Assembly (NCBI RefSeq): GCF_000519045.1
Contig: NZ_KI912532.1
Coordinates: 2,595,867-2,659,866, forward strand
Reading direction: 5' to 3'
Source: Dechloromonas agitata is5
GTDB taxonomy: Bacteria; Pseudomonadota; Gammaproteobacteria; Burkholderiales; Rhodocyclaceae
Length of the DNA stretch: 64,000 nucleotides
The translations under genes and the position numbers were made by a program. This document shows positions 8,206-15,659 of the stretch, piece by piece. Each line of letters starts with the position of its first letter. Positions within the stretch are counted from its first letter, which is position 1. Below the pieces are notes generated by a model. That model had not been told where the DNA came from. It made no database searches and worked only from the letters and a program-made list of their open reading frames with translations.

Positions 8206-8866
8206 GTATCGTCCAATTGGTCAAACCCTAGTCACCGAGTCTCCCTCTCTCTCCGTCGTGCCACACGGTGCCACCCGTCATGGTCAGGAGAGAGGCTCCC
8301 CATTTAGATTGCAGCTACTGCGTTCCGTAGCGCCACTGTCTCCACATTTCCCTAGCCTTCCGGCTTTCCTTGGATTTCCCCCGCCCGATGTTCCATAGCG
8401 GCTGGGGTACTCAGGTCATGCTTCATCGACGACGAACCACGGCTTCATGCCTATGGCTCTACGGAACTCCGCACAGCACCCTCGTGGGTGCCGTTACACG
8501 CTTGAGCTATCCAGAGACCCCCGGTTTCCCGAGGTGCCAACTGCGCCAGGTTTCCCCTTGCAGCCCTCATGCATCGCTGCATGCTCATCAGCCATCGTGT
8601 GCGGCAGACGTTGCGCCCTTCCGGTACGCCCCGTTGGCGGGACTATCTACCCGCTTTCACTCGCAACCAGGTCATCAGGCCATTTCCTGCCAGATGCCGT
8701 TTCATGGTCGCCCAACGTCGTTATCCTATTGCCCCGGTTCTCGCTGGTCGCTTGCTTGCAACGAGCGGGGACGTGCGATTGGGTCGAACCGGGGAGTTGC
8801 ACCCCGGAGCGCCCAGCGTAGCGCAGCGAGCCCAACTACGGGCACTGCGCTTCAGCGTTTGCTCGG
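8206..8866. other. Non-coding island DNA, no gene recognised
   Basis: Open frames exist on the + strand but their translations are rich in Pro, Ser, Cys and Arg and show no domain or homologous pattern. A longer-range pairing is visible between CCTCTCTC near 8250 and GAGAGAGG near 8290. A GAGCC...GGTTC element on the minus strand near 8430-8460 faintly recalls a group II intron domain V but is too short. Confidence 0.4.
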
Positions 8867-8922
8867 TTGAAGATAGGCGATCTTCAACCTGCTGGATTGG
8901 CGATCCAGCTTGCCTTTCGGCA
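8867..8922. repeat. Three adjacent hairpins
   Basis: GTTGAAGAT/ATCTTCAAC (nine base pairs, five-base loop), GCTGGAT/ATCCAGC and TGCC/GGCA follow each other within 56 bases. They form the right end of the structured non-coding block. Confidence 0.6.
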
Positions 8923-8935
8923 GTGTGTTTGCAGT

Positions 8936-8987
8936 TGGCGGTCTGCCCAGAGAACCCGAGTGATCAGGCACTCTGGGCAGACCGCCA
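8936..8987. repeat. Perfect 17-base inverted repeat with 18-base loop
   Basis: TGGCGGTCTGCCCAGAG (8936-8952) is exactly inverted at 8971-8987. There is no T run on either side, so it is not a normal terminator. It could be a binding or recombination site, or the end stem of a transcript. Confidence 0.7.
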
Positions 8988-9047
8988 CGGCATGCGCTCT
9001 CAGTCGACCTGCGTCGGCTGCTCGCGAGTGTCCTGTGAGGTATAGCG

Positions 9048-9797
9048 ATGTCCGCAAAAATAGTTGGAACATCAATATGTGTGACTTCGTCACAACAAAT
9101 CACACTGCATGGGTGCGGGATTCCTATACGGGGATATAGCCCAACGAAACGGAATCCCGCACCCATGCCACCTACTACCCCCATTGCCCATAGCAAAACC
9201 GCCGCACTGTCCCGCATCCTTGACGTCGTCCCTCGCGGCTATGTCCGCTTTACCGCAGGCGTTGTTTCCTCTGACAAGGTCATCACGCTTGCCAACAAAT
9301 TTCACCGCTTGTACGGCATTGGGGCCACGCCGGCGCAACGACTGACTCGCAAGCGGGATGGCCTGGCCAATGCATTGATGGTCATTTACTGGCCGCCGGA
9401 TACGCCGGCCGCGCACTGGCTGCTGCTCGCAACGAACGGGGCTGGCCTCGAGCGCGAACAACTGCAACTGGTCACGGACAAGCCACGGCTGAACTGGCTG
9501 GGGTACGAGTTGGTCCGTCACGCCACGCGTGGGGGCACCCGTTGGACGTGGCGCCGCCCAAAATCTGAAATGGCTGAGCATTACCTGATGCTGCAAAACA
9601 TCGCTGGTCGCCGGAACGAACAGGGGATGTCCGAATTCCTGGAGCGACTCGCGCGTCAGCCCGGGTTTCATGGCGTACGTGAGCAGACTCGGGCGCTGTG
9701 TCTGTCGGCGCGGCGTTTGGGACACTCGGGGGAGCTGCCGGTGCTCTATTACACGCAGAAGGTGAGTCACGGTGAGCGGATAGTCCTCACCGGCTAG
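9048..9797 (+). CDS. Unrecognised island protein
   Basis: This 249-residue protein has good coding character from about residue 45 on (segments VPRGYVRFTAGVVSSDKVIT, LANALMVIYWPPDTPAAHWL and GGTRWTWRRPKSEMAEHYL). No family was recognised. It is basic and tryptophan-rich, which would suit nucleic-acid binding, but that is a guess. Two starts are possible. ATG 9048 has a clear GAGG eight bases upstream. ATG 9165 gives 210 residues and begins where homologous-looking sequence starts, but its start codon sits inside the right arm of an 18-base inverted repeat. Its 3' end contains the first hexamers of the GGTGAG/CTCACC array. Confidence 0.6.
   Translation: MSAKIVGTSICVTSSQQITLHGCGIPIRGYSPTKRNPAPMPPTTPIAHSKTAALSRILDVVPRGYVRFTAGVVSSDKVITLANKFHRLYGIGATPAQRLTRKRDGLANALMVIYWPPDTPAAHWLLLATNGAGLEREQLQLVTDKPRLNWLGYELVRHATRGGTRWTWRRPKSEMAEHYLMLQNIAGRRNEQGMSEFLERLARQPGFHGVREQTRALCLSARRLGHSGELPVLYYTQKVSHGERIVLTG
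9107..9168 (+). promoter_or_regulatory. 18-base inverted repeat overlapping an alternative start codon
   Basis: GCATGGGTGCGGGATTCC (9107-9124) is perfectly inverted at 9151-9168 around a 26-base loop. The right arm contains the ATG at 9165. In an mRNA beginning upstream, this stem would bury that start. A smaller hairpin (TGTGA/TCACA with loop CTTCG, about 9080-9094) precedes it. Confidence 0.6.
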
Positions 9798-9962
9798 ATT
9801 TGCGGGTGAGCGGGAGGCCACCAAGCGGTCTCACCCCGGCGGGTTGGCGGGGCAATACCCGCCTCACCCTGAGTGCTCACCGATGGGTGAGGATGGGCTT
9901 CCGGTCGCGGATCAGCCTGGCGTGAAATGCGTGAGACATCGCTATACCGGGTATCACTCACC
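9761..9962. repeat. Array of nine GGTGAG/CTCACC hexamers
   Basis: GGTGAG occurs at 9761, 9771, 9805 and 9886. Its complement CTCACC occurs at 9786, 9830, 9863, 9876 and 9957. Nine copies in 202 bases is far above chance for a hexamer on two strands. Several form inverted pairs (9771/9786, 9805/9830, 9876/9886). The array fills the end of one unknown gene and the whole gap before the next. Operator clusters, partition sites or plasmid-type iterons look like this. Confidence 0.65.
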
Positions 9963-9975
9963 GGAGATACGCCCA

Positions 9976-10683
9976 ATGCCGACCCCATCACCGAATTCAG
10001 TCTACCTGAAACTTAACGCGACGAGCGTCATGCTTTACGCCAATCAGTATGTTCGACTGCCCGACGGGCGTGGAGCTTCGATACAGACCTACCTGGCCTC
10101 GTTCTCAAGGAAAGCAACCGACATACCGGCCCCATTCGAGACGGCACTGCGTGAGGCAACTCGAGGCCAACCCGCACGTTACCAGGCGTTGATTGCCCGT
10201 ATCAATAACGAGGTGCTGAGGCCGGCAAGAATCCGGCATCAGCAGGAAGAGGCTATCCGTCAAGGTAAAGCCCTGGTGGCTGCCCTTGGTCATGTCGTTC
10301 AGGGACTGACAGACATCCCGGAAATGCCGGGCTACCTCACATTGACCGGCTCAGCTGAGTTTCAGCGCCTCCTCCTGGAACTACAGGCTGGTACCCAGCG
10401 TGTGCTGGAGGCGCGGGTGGTGAATGAGTGTCCTTCGCGCGAGCCAGTCGAATCGCCGGAGAAACGCTTGCAGCGGCTTCTCCTCACCGTCAGTAGCGCA
10501 TGTGCCGACATTGCCGAGTTGATGCCAACAGCCCGTCAGGCCTTCCCGAGGGGCTACCGTTTTGCGGCAGAGACCATCGAACAGGTTCGACAACTGTGGT
10601 TCAGCAGTTCCCATGCAATTGCCTCGCTGAGCGCACGCTCGCAGCTACGCCGGCCGAGGAACTGGAGCGCCGGCCAGGATTGA
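9976..10683 (+). CDS. Unrecognised island protein, mostly alpha-helical
   Basis: This 235-residue protein starts at an ATG with GGAG nine bases upstream (GGAGATACGCCCAATG). A longer frame to 9844 would translate the hexamer array and is not preferred. The first 45 residues look like short strands (SVYLKLNATSVMLYANQYVRL). The rest is helical and charged, with the pattern RYQALIARINNEVLRPARIR. No family, signal peptide or membrane segment was recognised. Position between another orphan gene and the recombinase suggests an element-specific function. Confidence 0.6.
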   Translation: MPTPSPNSVYLKLNATSVMLYANQYVRLPDGRGASIQTYLASFSRKATDIPAPFETALREATRGQPARYQALIARINNEVLRPARIRHQQEEAIRQGKALVAALGHVVQGLTDIPEMPGYLTLTGSAEFQRLLLELQAGTQRVLEARVVNECPSREPVESPEKRLQRLLLTVSSACADIAELMPTARQAFPRGYRFAAETIEQVRQLWFSSSHAIASLSARSQLRRPRNWSAGQD

Positions 10684-10771
10684 TGGCTTCAGGGACGGGC
10701 GATGCTTCTGTTGATTTCGAAAAAAATTCGGAAACTTGCTCGTCTGATCGCTATACATCGCAATGCCCCTC

Positions 10772-10798
10772 CGGGCAGATACTTTTTTAATCTGCCCG
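10772..10798 (+). terminator. Hairpin after the second island gene
   Basis: CGGGCAGAT (10772-10780) pairs with ATCTGCCCG (10790-10798) around a loop that contains six T. An outer CCCC/GGGG pair extends the stem. The T run is in the loop, not after the stem, so terminator function is uncertain. Confidence 0.4.
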
Positions 10799-10863
10799 TG
10801 ACGGGGTTTCTCTGAGGACATGATGATAGTAAGGCGCACCAGGACACCCCATCCAACCCGCAC

Positions 10864-10884
10864 GGGCACTCACTTTGAGTGCCC
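10864..10884 (+). promoter_or_regulatory. Hairpin directly before the small recombinase-operon gene
   Basis: GGGCACTCA and TGAGTGCCC form a nine-base-pair stem with a three-base loop, ending three bases before the ATG at 10888. No normal ribosome binding site fits between them. A similar palindrome (GGGCACTTCA/TGAAGTGCCC) lies at the other end of the recombinase gene. Confidence 0.5.
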
Positions 10885-10887
10885 ATC

Positions 10888-11103
10888 ATGTCTCGCATCA
10901 TCGAACTTTCCCTGCCAATCAAAAATCACCCTGGCATGCCTTCGGCAGAATCTGCTAAGGTACCTAGAATCATCTGCCAATTGGCACTTCGCGCGCCAGT
11001 GACTGCTCAACCGAGCGCTGCAGAGTTGGCGTTGATTTCGGGGCTGCTACCGGAACTCCTCGGGCAGCTAATGACCGAATCTGCCGTTGATAGCGAGGAA
11101 TAA
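10888..11103 (+). CDS. Small protein encoded directly before the recombinase
   Basis: This 71-residue protein (begins MSRIIELSLPIKNH, ends LMTESAVDSEE) has its stop two bases before the recombinase ATG, so the two genes are almost certainly co-transcribed and translationally coupled. No domain was recognised. Position suggests an accessory factor of the recombinase, for example a directionality factor, but many such factors are basic DNA-binding proteins and this one is not obviously so. Confidence 0.6.
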   Translation: MSRIIELSLPIKNHPGMPSAESAKVPRIICQLALRAPVTAQPSAAELALISGLLPELLGQLMTESAVDSEE

Positions 11104-11105
11104 TC

Positions 11106-12716
11106 ATGGCTGTCGCACTCTATGGACGTGTCTCAACTGTACGTCAGTTCGAGAAGGACTTGTCCATTCCCGACCAAATCAAGCAAATGCGGGAGTGGTG
11201 CGAGCAGCATGGCTATGTCGTCGCGAAAGCGTTCATCGAAAAAGGGGCATCCGGCACCGATGACCGGCGGCCTGCATTTCAGGAATTGATTGCCGAGGCT
11301 TGCCAAAAGCCGTCGCCGTATGAGGCGGTGATTGTGCACAGCCTGTCACGCTTTTACCGTGACTCGCTGGAGTTTGCCTTGTACGAGCGCCGGCTCAACC
11401 AGTGCGGGGTCAAGCTCATTTCGATTACGCAGCAGACGAGCGATGACCCCTCAGGGGAGATGGCTCGCAAGATTTTTTCGATATTCGACGAATACCAGAG
11501 TAAGGAAAACGGCAAGCACACCCTGCGGGCGATGCGGGAGAACGCGCGTCAGGGCTACTGGAATGGCTCGCGTCCGCCATTTGGTTATACCACCGAGGTG
11601 GTCACGGTCAGCAAGGACAAGGTCAAGAAGCGCTTGGTCATTGACGAGATGGAAGCCCGAATTGTTCGCCAGATATTTGAGGGGTACTTGCGGGGTGACA
11701 GTGGCGCTGGCCAGGGGGCTAAGCTCATTGCCACGGAATTGAACCGTCTGGGCTACACCCATCGTGGAACGACGTGGACTCGCGGGCGCGTGCATGAAGT
11801 CCTGTCGAACAGCACCTATGTCGGCGATTTTTATTTCAACCGGGTGTGCAACAAAACCGGCGAGAAGAAGCCCGAGGCCGAATGGATTCACATGTCCGTA
11901 CCAGCCATCATCGACCGGAATACATTCGAGACCGTTCAGCAGCGCAAAGCTTCACGTAGTGCTGATGTGGTCAATCCGGCCATCGTGGGGTCCAAAACAC
12001 TGCTGACGGGGATCGCCAAGTGCGGACTCTGTGGCGCGGGGATGACCCTGGTGACGGGCAAGGGAGGCAAGTATCGCTATTACAAGTGTGCTACCCGTAC
12101 GTGCAAAGGTAATCACCTCTGTGAGAACCCGGCAATGCCGATGGACAAGCTCGATGATGCCATTCTCGGTCTGCTGGCCGAGCAGGTTTTTACGCCTGAA
12201 CGGGTCATGGCGATGCTGACCGAATTACGGGGTGAAATTGAGGCGTGCCAGAACAAGGAGAAGAACGAGATTGCCGGTTTGCAGAAAGAGATGGAGGAAC
12301 TCGACAAGGCGACAGCCCGGCTCTACGAAGCGGTGGAGAAAGGCCTCTTCCCGCTTGACCAAACTCTGCGGGTCCGCAGCGAGAAGCTGCAAGCCCAGCG
12401 TGAGGAAGTAGTCAGCAAGATGAATCGCTTCAGCCGTCGTCGTGCGCTTCCGGAAATCCAGGCGGGGCAGGTCTCCAACTTCTGCAAGGCACTACGGGAA
12501 AAACTGCTGGATCGCTCCAGCGGCTTTGGCAAGGCGTATCTCAACTGCTTGGTCAATGAGGTCAGAGTCACCGGCGGTGAGGTGCTGGTCACGGGCAGCA
12601 AGGAGAAGCTTGCGATGGCCGTCGCAGATACAAAAAAGGGCACTTCAATTGAAGTGCCCAAATCTGTATTGGGTTGGCTCCCCGACCTGGGCTCGAACCA
12701 GGGACCTACGGATTAA
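11106..12716 (+). CDS. Large serine recombinase (integrase of the island)
   Basis: This 536-residue enzyme has the resolvase catalytic domain (residues 1-150, with YGRVST carrying the nucleophile Ser10, and HSLSRFYRDS). A recombinase domain follows (about 165-290, GYWNGSRPPFGY). Next come a zinc ribbon (CGLCGAG, then YYKCATRTCKGNHLC at about 310-345) and a coiled-coil-like stretch. It would integrate and excise the element. The last 40 codons run through the tRNA-Asn terminator palindrome and into the tRNA gene, and end in GWLPDLGSNQGPTD, which is tRNA sequence read as protein. GAGGAATAATC precedes the start. Confidence 0.92.
   Translation: MAVALYGRVSTVRQFEKDLSIPDQIKQMREWCEQHGYVVAKAFIEKGASGTDDRRPAFQELIAEACQKPSPYEAVIVHSLSRFYRDSLEFALYERRLNQCGVKLISITQQTSDDPSGEMARKIFSIFDEYQSKENGKHTLRAMRENARQGYWNGSRPPFGYTTEVVTVSKDKVKKRLVIDEMEARIVRQIFEGYLRGDSGAGQGAKLIATELNRLGYTHRGTTWTRGRVHEVLSNSTYVGDFYFNRVCNKTGEKKPEAEWIHMSVPAIIDRNTFETVQQRKASRSADVVNPAIVGSKTLLTGIAKCGLCGAGMTLVTGKGGKYRYYKCATRTCKGNHLCENPAMPMDKLDDAILGLLAEQVFTPERVMAMLTELRGEIEACQNKEKNEIAGLQKEMEELDKATARLYEAVEKGLFPLDQTLRVRSEKLQAQREEVVSKMNRFSRRRALPEIQAGQVSNFCKALREKLLDRSSGFGKAYLNCLVNEVRVTGGEVLVTGSKEKLAMAVADTKKGTSIEVPKSVLGWLPDLGSNQGPTD
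12638..12659 (-). terminator. Terminator of tRNA-Asn, embedded in the recombinase frame
   Basis: An uninterrupted 22-base palindrome (GGGCACTTCA, inverted as TGAAGTGCCC) is followed on the minus strand by six T. It lies 15 bases after the tRNA 3' end and also encodes part of the recombinase C-terminus. Confidence 0.85.
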
Positions 12717-12750
12717 CAGTCCGGCGCTCTACCGACTGAGCTATCGGGGA
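12675..12750 (-). tRNA. tRNA-Asn (anticodon GTT)
   Basis: This is a complete 76-base cloverleaf. The acceptor TCCCCGA pairs with TCGGGGA, the D-arm is GCTCAGTCGGTAGAGC, the anticodon arm contains CGGACTGTTAATCCG and the T-arm is CTGGTTCGAGCCCAG. CCA is encoded at 12675-12677. The 3' end faces the island, and the recombinase stop codon lies inside the gene, which marks this tRNA as the integration boundary. Confidence 0.96.
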
Positions 12751-12762
12751 ACAGAGAGGCGC

Positions 12763-12791
12763 ATTATAGGAGTAGAATTCCCTTCGGTCAA
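12763..12791 (-). promoter_or_regulatory. tRNA-Asn promoter
   Basis: On the minus strand TTGACC (12791-12786) and a perfect TATAAT (12768-12763) are separated by 17 bases and lie just upstream of the tRNA 5' end. The host side of the junction is therefore intact. Confidence 0.85.
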
Positions 12792-12829
12792 GCCGTTTGC
12801 CCCTGCTCAACAACAATAAAAGCCGATAT

Positions 12830-14542
12830 ATGGACGCCAATCTCATTTATGCCAAAACCCCGATCGGGGATGAGGCGGTCAGGCAAAGCACCCGCGTCGT
12901 GCAACGCAATCTGCGTATGGTGTTGGTCCAGGTGGACGGCAAGATGAGCGTTGAGGAGTTGTCAAACAAGATCGGCAATCCTCGCTTGGTGCATGCGGCT
13001 CTGCGCGAATTGGAGGAGGGGGGGTACATCGCTCCCGCTCTCGTGGCTGCATCGGTTTGGGAAGAAACGAGGAAGGCTGCTCAGGCGGCAGGTGAATCCG
13101 ATGCGACGGAGCCGCTGTCGCAGTTTTCCGTATTCGGACCGCGAAGCGCGATGGGCGCGGATTCCGGCATGTCGGCCAGCGCCGCCAGTGCCGCCAGCAA
13201 TTTTTCATCCTTTGGCAAGCCGATTTTGCCGACCCGGAATGTAAAGCCGGATAGCGCATTCAAGCCCTCTGTGGCGCCGCCGCCGGATCGGCCCGCGCCC
13301 GAATTTTCGACCGTGGAGCGCGCATCGCCCATCCTTACGCTGCGGCGTATTGCGCTTGGCATGGGGGCTGCGCTGCTGCTAGCTGCCGGTACGCTGGTCC
13401 TGTATCCCTATGATCGATTCAAACCGGCCATCGAGGCGGCGGCGTCGGATTTTGTCGGGGCGCCGGTCCGGATCGAGCGGGTGGACATGGCCTTTTATCC
13501 GGTGCCTCATCTGCGGCTCAGCAGCCTGCGTATTGGTCAGGCGGGAGAGGGTAGCGTCGCGGAAGTTCGGGTTGGTTCCCCCTTGGCCCTGCTTGGCTCG
13601 GCACCGTTTACCGTTGGGCGAATCCATGTCAGCGGGGCACGTTTGCCGAGCCGGCAACTGGTTGCCATGCCGTTTTTCCGGAACGAAACCGCCAAGCCGG
13701 CTGTGCTGACCGTTGGCAAGGTGCTGATCGAGCATTCCGAGATAATGCTGGCCGAGGGGGTTGGCCTTCAGGATGCTTTCGGTGAATTGAGCTTCCTGCC
13801 CGGTGCGCAACTGGAAAAAGCGAGCATCGAGAGCGCCGATCGCAGTTTGCTGATCGAAGCGCAGCCCAGTCCGCTCGGCGTTGCCTTGAATATCGAGGGC
13901 CGGGCCTGGCAGCCTTTGGGACCGACCGCTTCCTTCGCCTCCTTGCAGGCGAAAGGGGTGTTGCAACCGGAAAAACTGCTGATCCAGAACATCGATACCA
14001 CCTTTTTGGGCGGCATTCTGCGCGGTAACTGGCTACTCGACTGGAGCAGCGGGCTGGCCATGGCGGGCGATGCCAGTTTGAGCCGGATCGATGCGCGCAA
14101 GCTCGCTGCAGCCTTCGCGCCGCGCCTGAAACTGGAGGGGGAGGTCAGTGGCACGCTCCGCATGCGCTCCGGCAGCCGTGATTGGGCCGGTTTGTGGCGG
14201 GATGTCGAGGCGGTCCTGGATACTGAGGTGACCCGTGGGGCGCTGCATGGCGTCGATCTGGGCGAGGCGGCAAGGCGCAACGGTGTTTCTGAGGTGCGCG
14301 CCGGGACGACCAAATTCGATCGCTTGCGTGCAACGGTCAATGTCACGCCAAGTCAGGTCGTTTCGAAAGACCTTCGCATGGAGGCCGGCATGGTGACAGC
14401 ATCCGGCCAGTTCGTTGCCGGGCGCGACGGGCAGGTTGATGGCAGCATGGCCGTGACCCTGCAGACCTCCGTGTCATCCGTGCGGGTTCCGGTTCACATT
14501 TACGGTACCCTGCCGGACCTGACAGCCATCGGTCGGAAGTAG
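12830..14542 (+). CDS. AsmA-like membrane-anchored protein with an N-terminal winged-helix-like segment
   Basis: This 570-residue protein begins with a short regulatory-looking domain (MDANLIYAKTPIGDEAVRQS, then MSVEELSNKIGNPRLVHAAL, helix-turn-helix-like). A Ser/Ala/Pro-rich linker and one membrane segment (ALGMGAALLLAAGTLVLYP, near residues 178-196) come next. The large periplasmic part resembles AsmA proteins (YPVPHLRLSSLRIG, LLIQNIDTTFLGGILRGNWLL). AsmA-type proteins act at the outer membrane or in lipid traffic. The fusion of the N-terminal domain to the AsmA part is unusual. The ATG at 12830 is chosen because homologous-looking sequence begins there. No strong ribosome site precedes it. 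Confidence 0.65.
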   Translation: MDANLIYAKTPIGDEAVRQSTRVVQRNLRMVLVQVDGKMSVEELSNKIGNPRLVHAALRELEEGGYIAPALVAASVWEETRKAAQAAGESDATEPLSQFSVFGPRSAMGADSGMSASAASAASNFSSFGKPILPTRNVKPDSAFKPSVAPPPDRPAPEFSTVERASPILTLRRIALGMGAALLLAAGTLVLYPYDRFKPAIEAAASDFVGAPVRIERVDMAFYPVPHLRLSSLRIGQAGEGSVAEVRVGSPLALLGSAPFTVGRIHVSGARLPSRQLVAMPFFRNETAKPAVLTVGKVLIEHSEIMLAEGVGLQDAFGELSFLPGAQLEKASIESADRSLLIEAQPSPLGVALNIEGRAWQPLGPTASFASLQAKGVLQPEKLLIQNIDTTFLGGILRGNWLLDWSSGLAMAGDASLSRIDARKLAAAFAPRLKLEGEVSGTLRMRSGSRDWAGLWRDVEAVLDTEVTRGALHGVDLGEAARRNGVSEVRAGTTKFDRLRATVNVTPSQVVSKDLRMEAGMVTASGQFVAGRDGQVDGSMAVTLQTSVSSVRVPVHIYGTLPDLTAIGRK

Positions 14543-14578
14543 GGCCAAGGGGAGGGAGGCTCTCCCAGCGTTGGGGGC

Positions 14579-14598
14579 ACCGGGTGGTGCTGCCCGGT
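14579..14598. terminator. Weak hairpin between convergent genes
   Basis: ACCGGG pairs with CCCGGT around TGGTGCTG in the 60-base gap between two convergent genes. It lacks a T run, so the call is tentative. Confidence 0.3.
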
Positions 14599-14602
14599 AT
14601 GT

Positions 14603-14959
14603 TCAGTCCGGCGATTTGCTGTCGCAGATGGGGCGTGCGTCGTCCAGATGTGCGATCAGCCGATGAGCAGCTTCGTTCAGGTCGGGTAGCAACAGGTCGG
14701 CCGAGTCGCCCAGTCCGTTGTTGCTCAAGTCAATAATTTCGTTGGCCAGGGCATGGAAGTGCCGGTCGGCAGCGAGCAGGGCGGCCAGGATGCTGTTGTT
14801 CCCTTCGGCCACCTGCCGTGTCAGTTCAAGTTCGAGTGTGCAGCAGCGGTGCTCCGACAGAGGCATGTCGGCATAGGCGCCGCCGGCAAAGGCATTCAGG
14901 AACTGGCGCCGCCATTGGTTGTGCAAGCGTATGGCGCGGTCGATGTCGATACGCTTCAT
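14603..14959 (-). CDS. Stand-alone CZB (chemoreceptor zinc-binding) domain protein
   Basis: This 118-residue protein consists essentially of one CZB-like four-helix bundle. The zinc ligand pattern is visible: His in AIRLHNQWRRQF, Cys in EHRCCTLEL and two His in ADRHFHALANEII. CZB domains usually sit at the C-terminus of soluble chemoreceptors or diguanylate cyclases and sense zinc or hypochlorous acid. Here the domain is free-standing. ATG 14959 has GGAG eight bases upstream. An upstream ATG at 14989 is less likely. Confidence 0.7.
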   Translation of the reverse strand: MKRIDIDRAIRLHNQWRRQFLNAFAGGAYADMPLSEHRCCTLELELTRQVAEGNNSILAALLAADRHFHALANEIIDLSNNGLGDSADLLLPDLNEAAHRLIAHLDDARPICDSKSPD

Positions 14960-15055
14960 GCGTCGTTTCTCCGGGTGGTATACGGCCACAGGCAGAAGCT
15001 GCGGCTGGCTCAGGGGATCAATTATGCCGCAGCGCCGCCCTTGGACAAATGGGGG

Positions 15056-15622
15056 TTAGCGACAATTACCGGCAAAACACTGGTGGGCCAGAAAGATGTC
15101 GCGTTGTTCGTCGCTGAAAAAGACAAGCCTGATCTCCTCGATTTCCGGGTGTTTGGGCAGGGTTTCGCATAATGTGAGCGATACGATTCGCGCCGCTTCA
15201 TCCGCCGGGTAGCCGTAGATGCCTGTCGCAATGGCCGGTATGGCGAGGCGTCGCAGTCCGTGGCCGGCTGCCAGTGCGAGGGCGTTCCGATAGCAATCGG
15301 CGAGCAATTCGGCTTCGTGCCCGCCATGTCGGCCATAGATGGGGCCGACAGTGTGAATCACGTAGCGGGCCGGCAGATCGCCCCCAGTTGTGATGACTGC
15401 TTGGCCAGCCGGCAAGCCATTTGGCCAAAGGCTAGTGCGCAGGTTGCGGCAGGCCTGCAGAATGGCTGGACCCCCATGCCGGTGAATTGCTCCATCCACC
15501 CCGCCGCCACCGAGCAAACTGCTGTTGGCAGCATTGACGATGGCGTCCACCGCTTGTTCAGTCAGATCGCCGGCGAGAACACAAACACGGCCGGCGAGGT
15601 AGGTGATTGGTTCGGAGGGCAT
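15056..15622 (-). CDS. Macro-domain protein (O-acetyl-ADP-ribose deacetylase, YmdB-like)
   Basis: This 188-residue single macro domain has the family signatures DAIVNAANSSLLGGGGVDGAI (residues about 27-47), VIHTVGPIYG and IPAIATGIYGYPADEAA. Macro domains of this class remove ADP-ribose or hydrolyse O-acetyl-ADP-ribose. The start at 15622 begins where homology begins but has no clear ribosome site, so translation may depend on the 54-residue gene 37 bases upstream, whose start lies behind LexA boxes. That would place an ADP-ribose eraser under SOS control. Confidence 0.88.
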   Translation of the reverse strand: MPSEPITYLAGRVCVLAGDLTEQAVDAIVNAANSSLLGGGGVDGAIHRHGGPAILQACRNLRTSLWPNGLPAGQAVITTGGDLPARYVIHTVGPIYGRHGGHEAELLADCYRNALALAAGHGLRRLAIPAIATGIYGYPADEAARIVSLTLCETLPKHPEIEEIRLVFFSDEQRDIFLAHQCFAGNCR

Positions 15623-15659
15623 GCGATATTTAGGGGGGCGTCGATCGGTAAAGCCCTTT

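Noticed and set aside
7770-8310. GGCTCCCC stretches that could be the left attachment site
   Set aside because: Only eight bases match the tRNA-Asn 3' end, which is expected by chance in GC-rich DNA.
8430-8460. A GAGCC...GGTTC element on the minus strand that recalls group II intron domain V
   Set aside because: It is about 26 bases instead of about 34, lacks the usual upper stem, and neither a 5' intron end nor a reverse transcriptase is nearby.
8790-8812. A GGTTCGA-like segment that could be a tRNA T-arm on the minus strand
   Set aside because: The arms do not pair as a five-base stem and no other tRNA parts are present.
7895-8870. Several + strand open frames of 80-170 codons
   Set aside because: Their compositions are dominated by Pro, Ser, Arg and Cys, they show no ribosome sites, and the DNA is better explained by hairpins.
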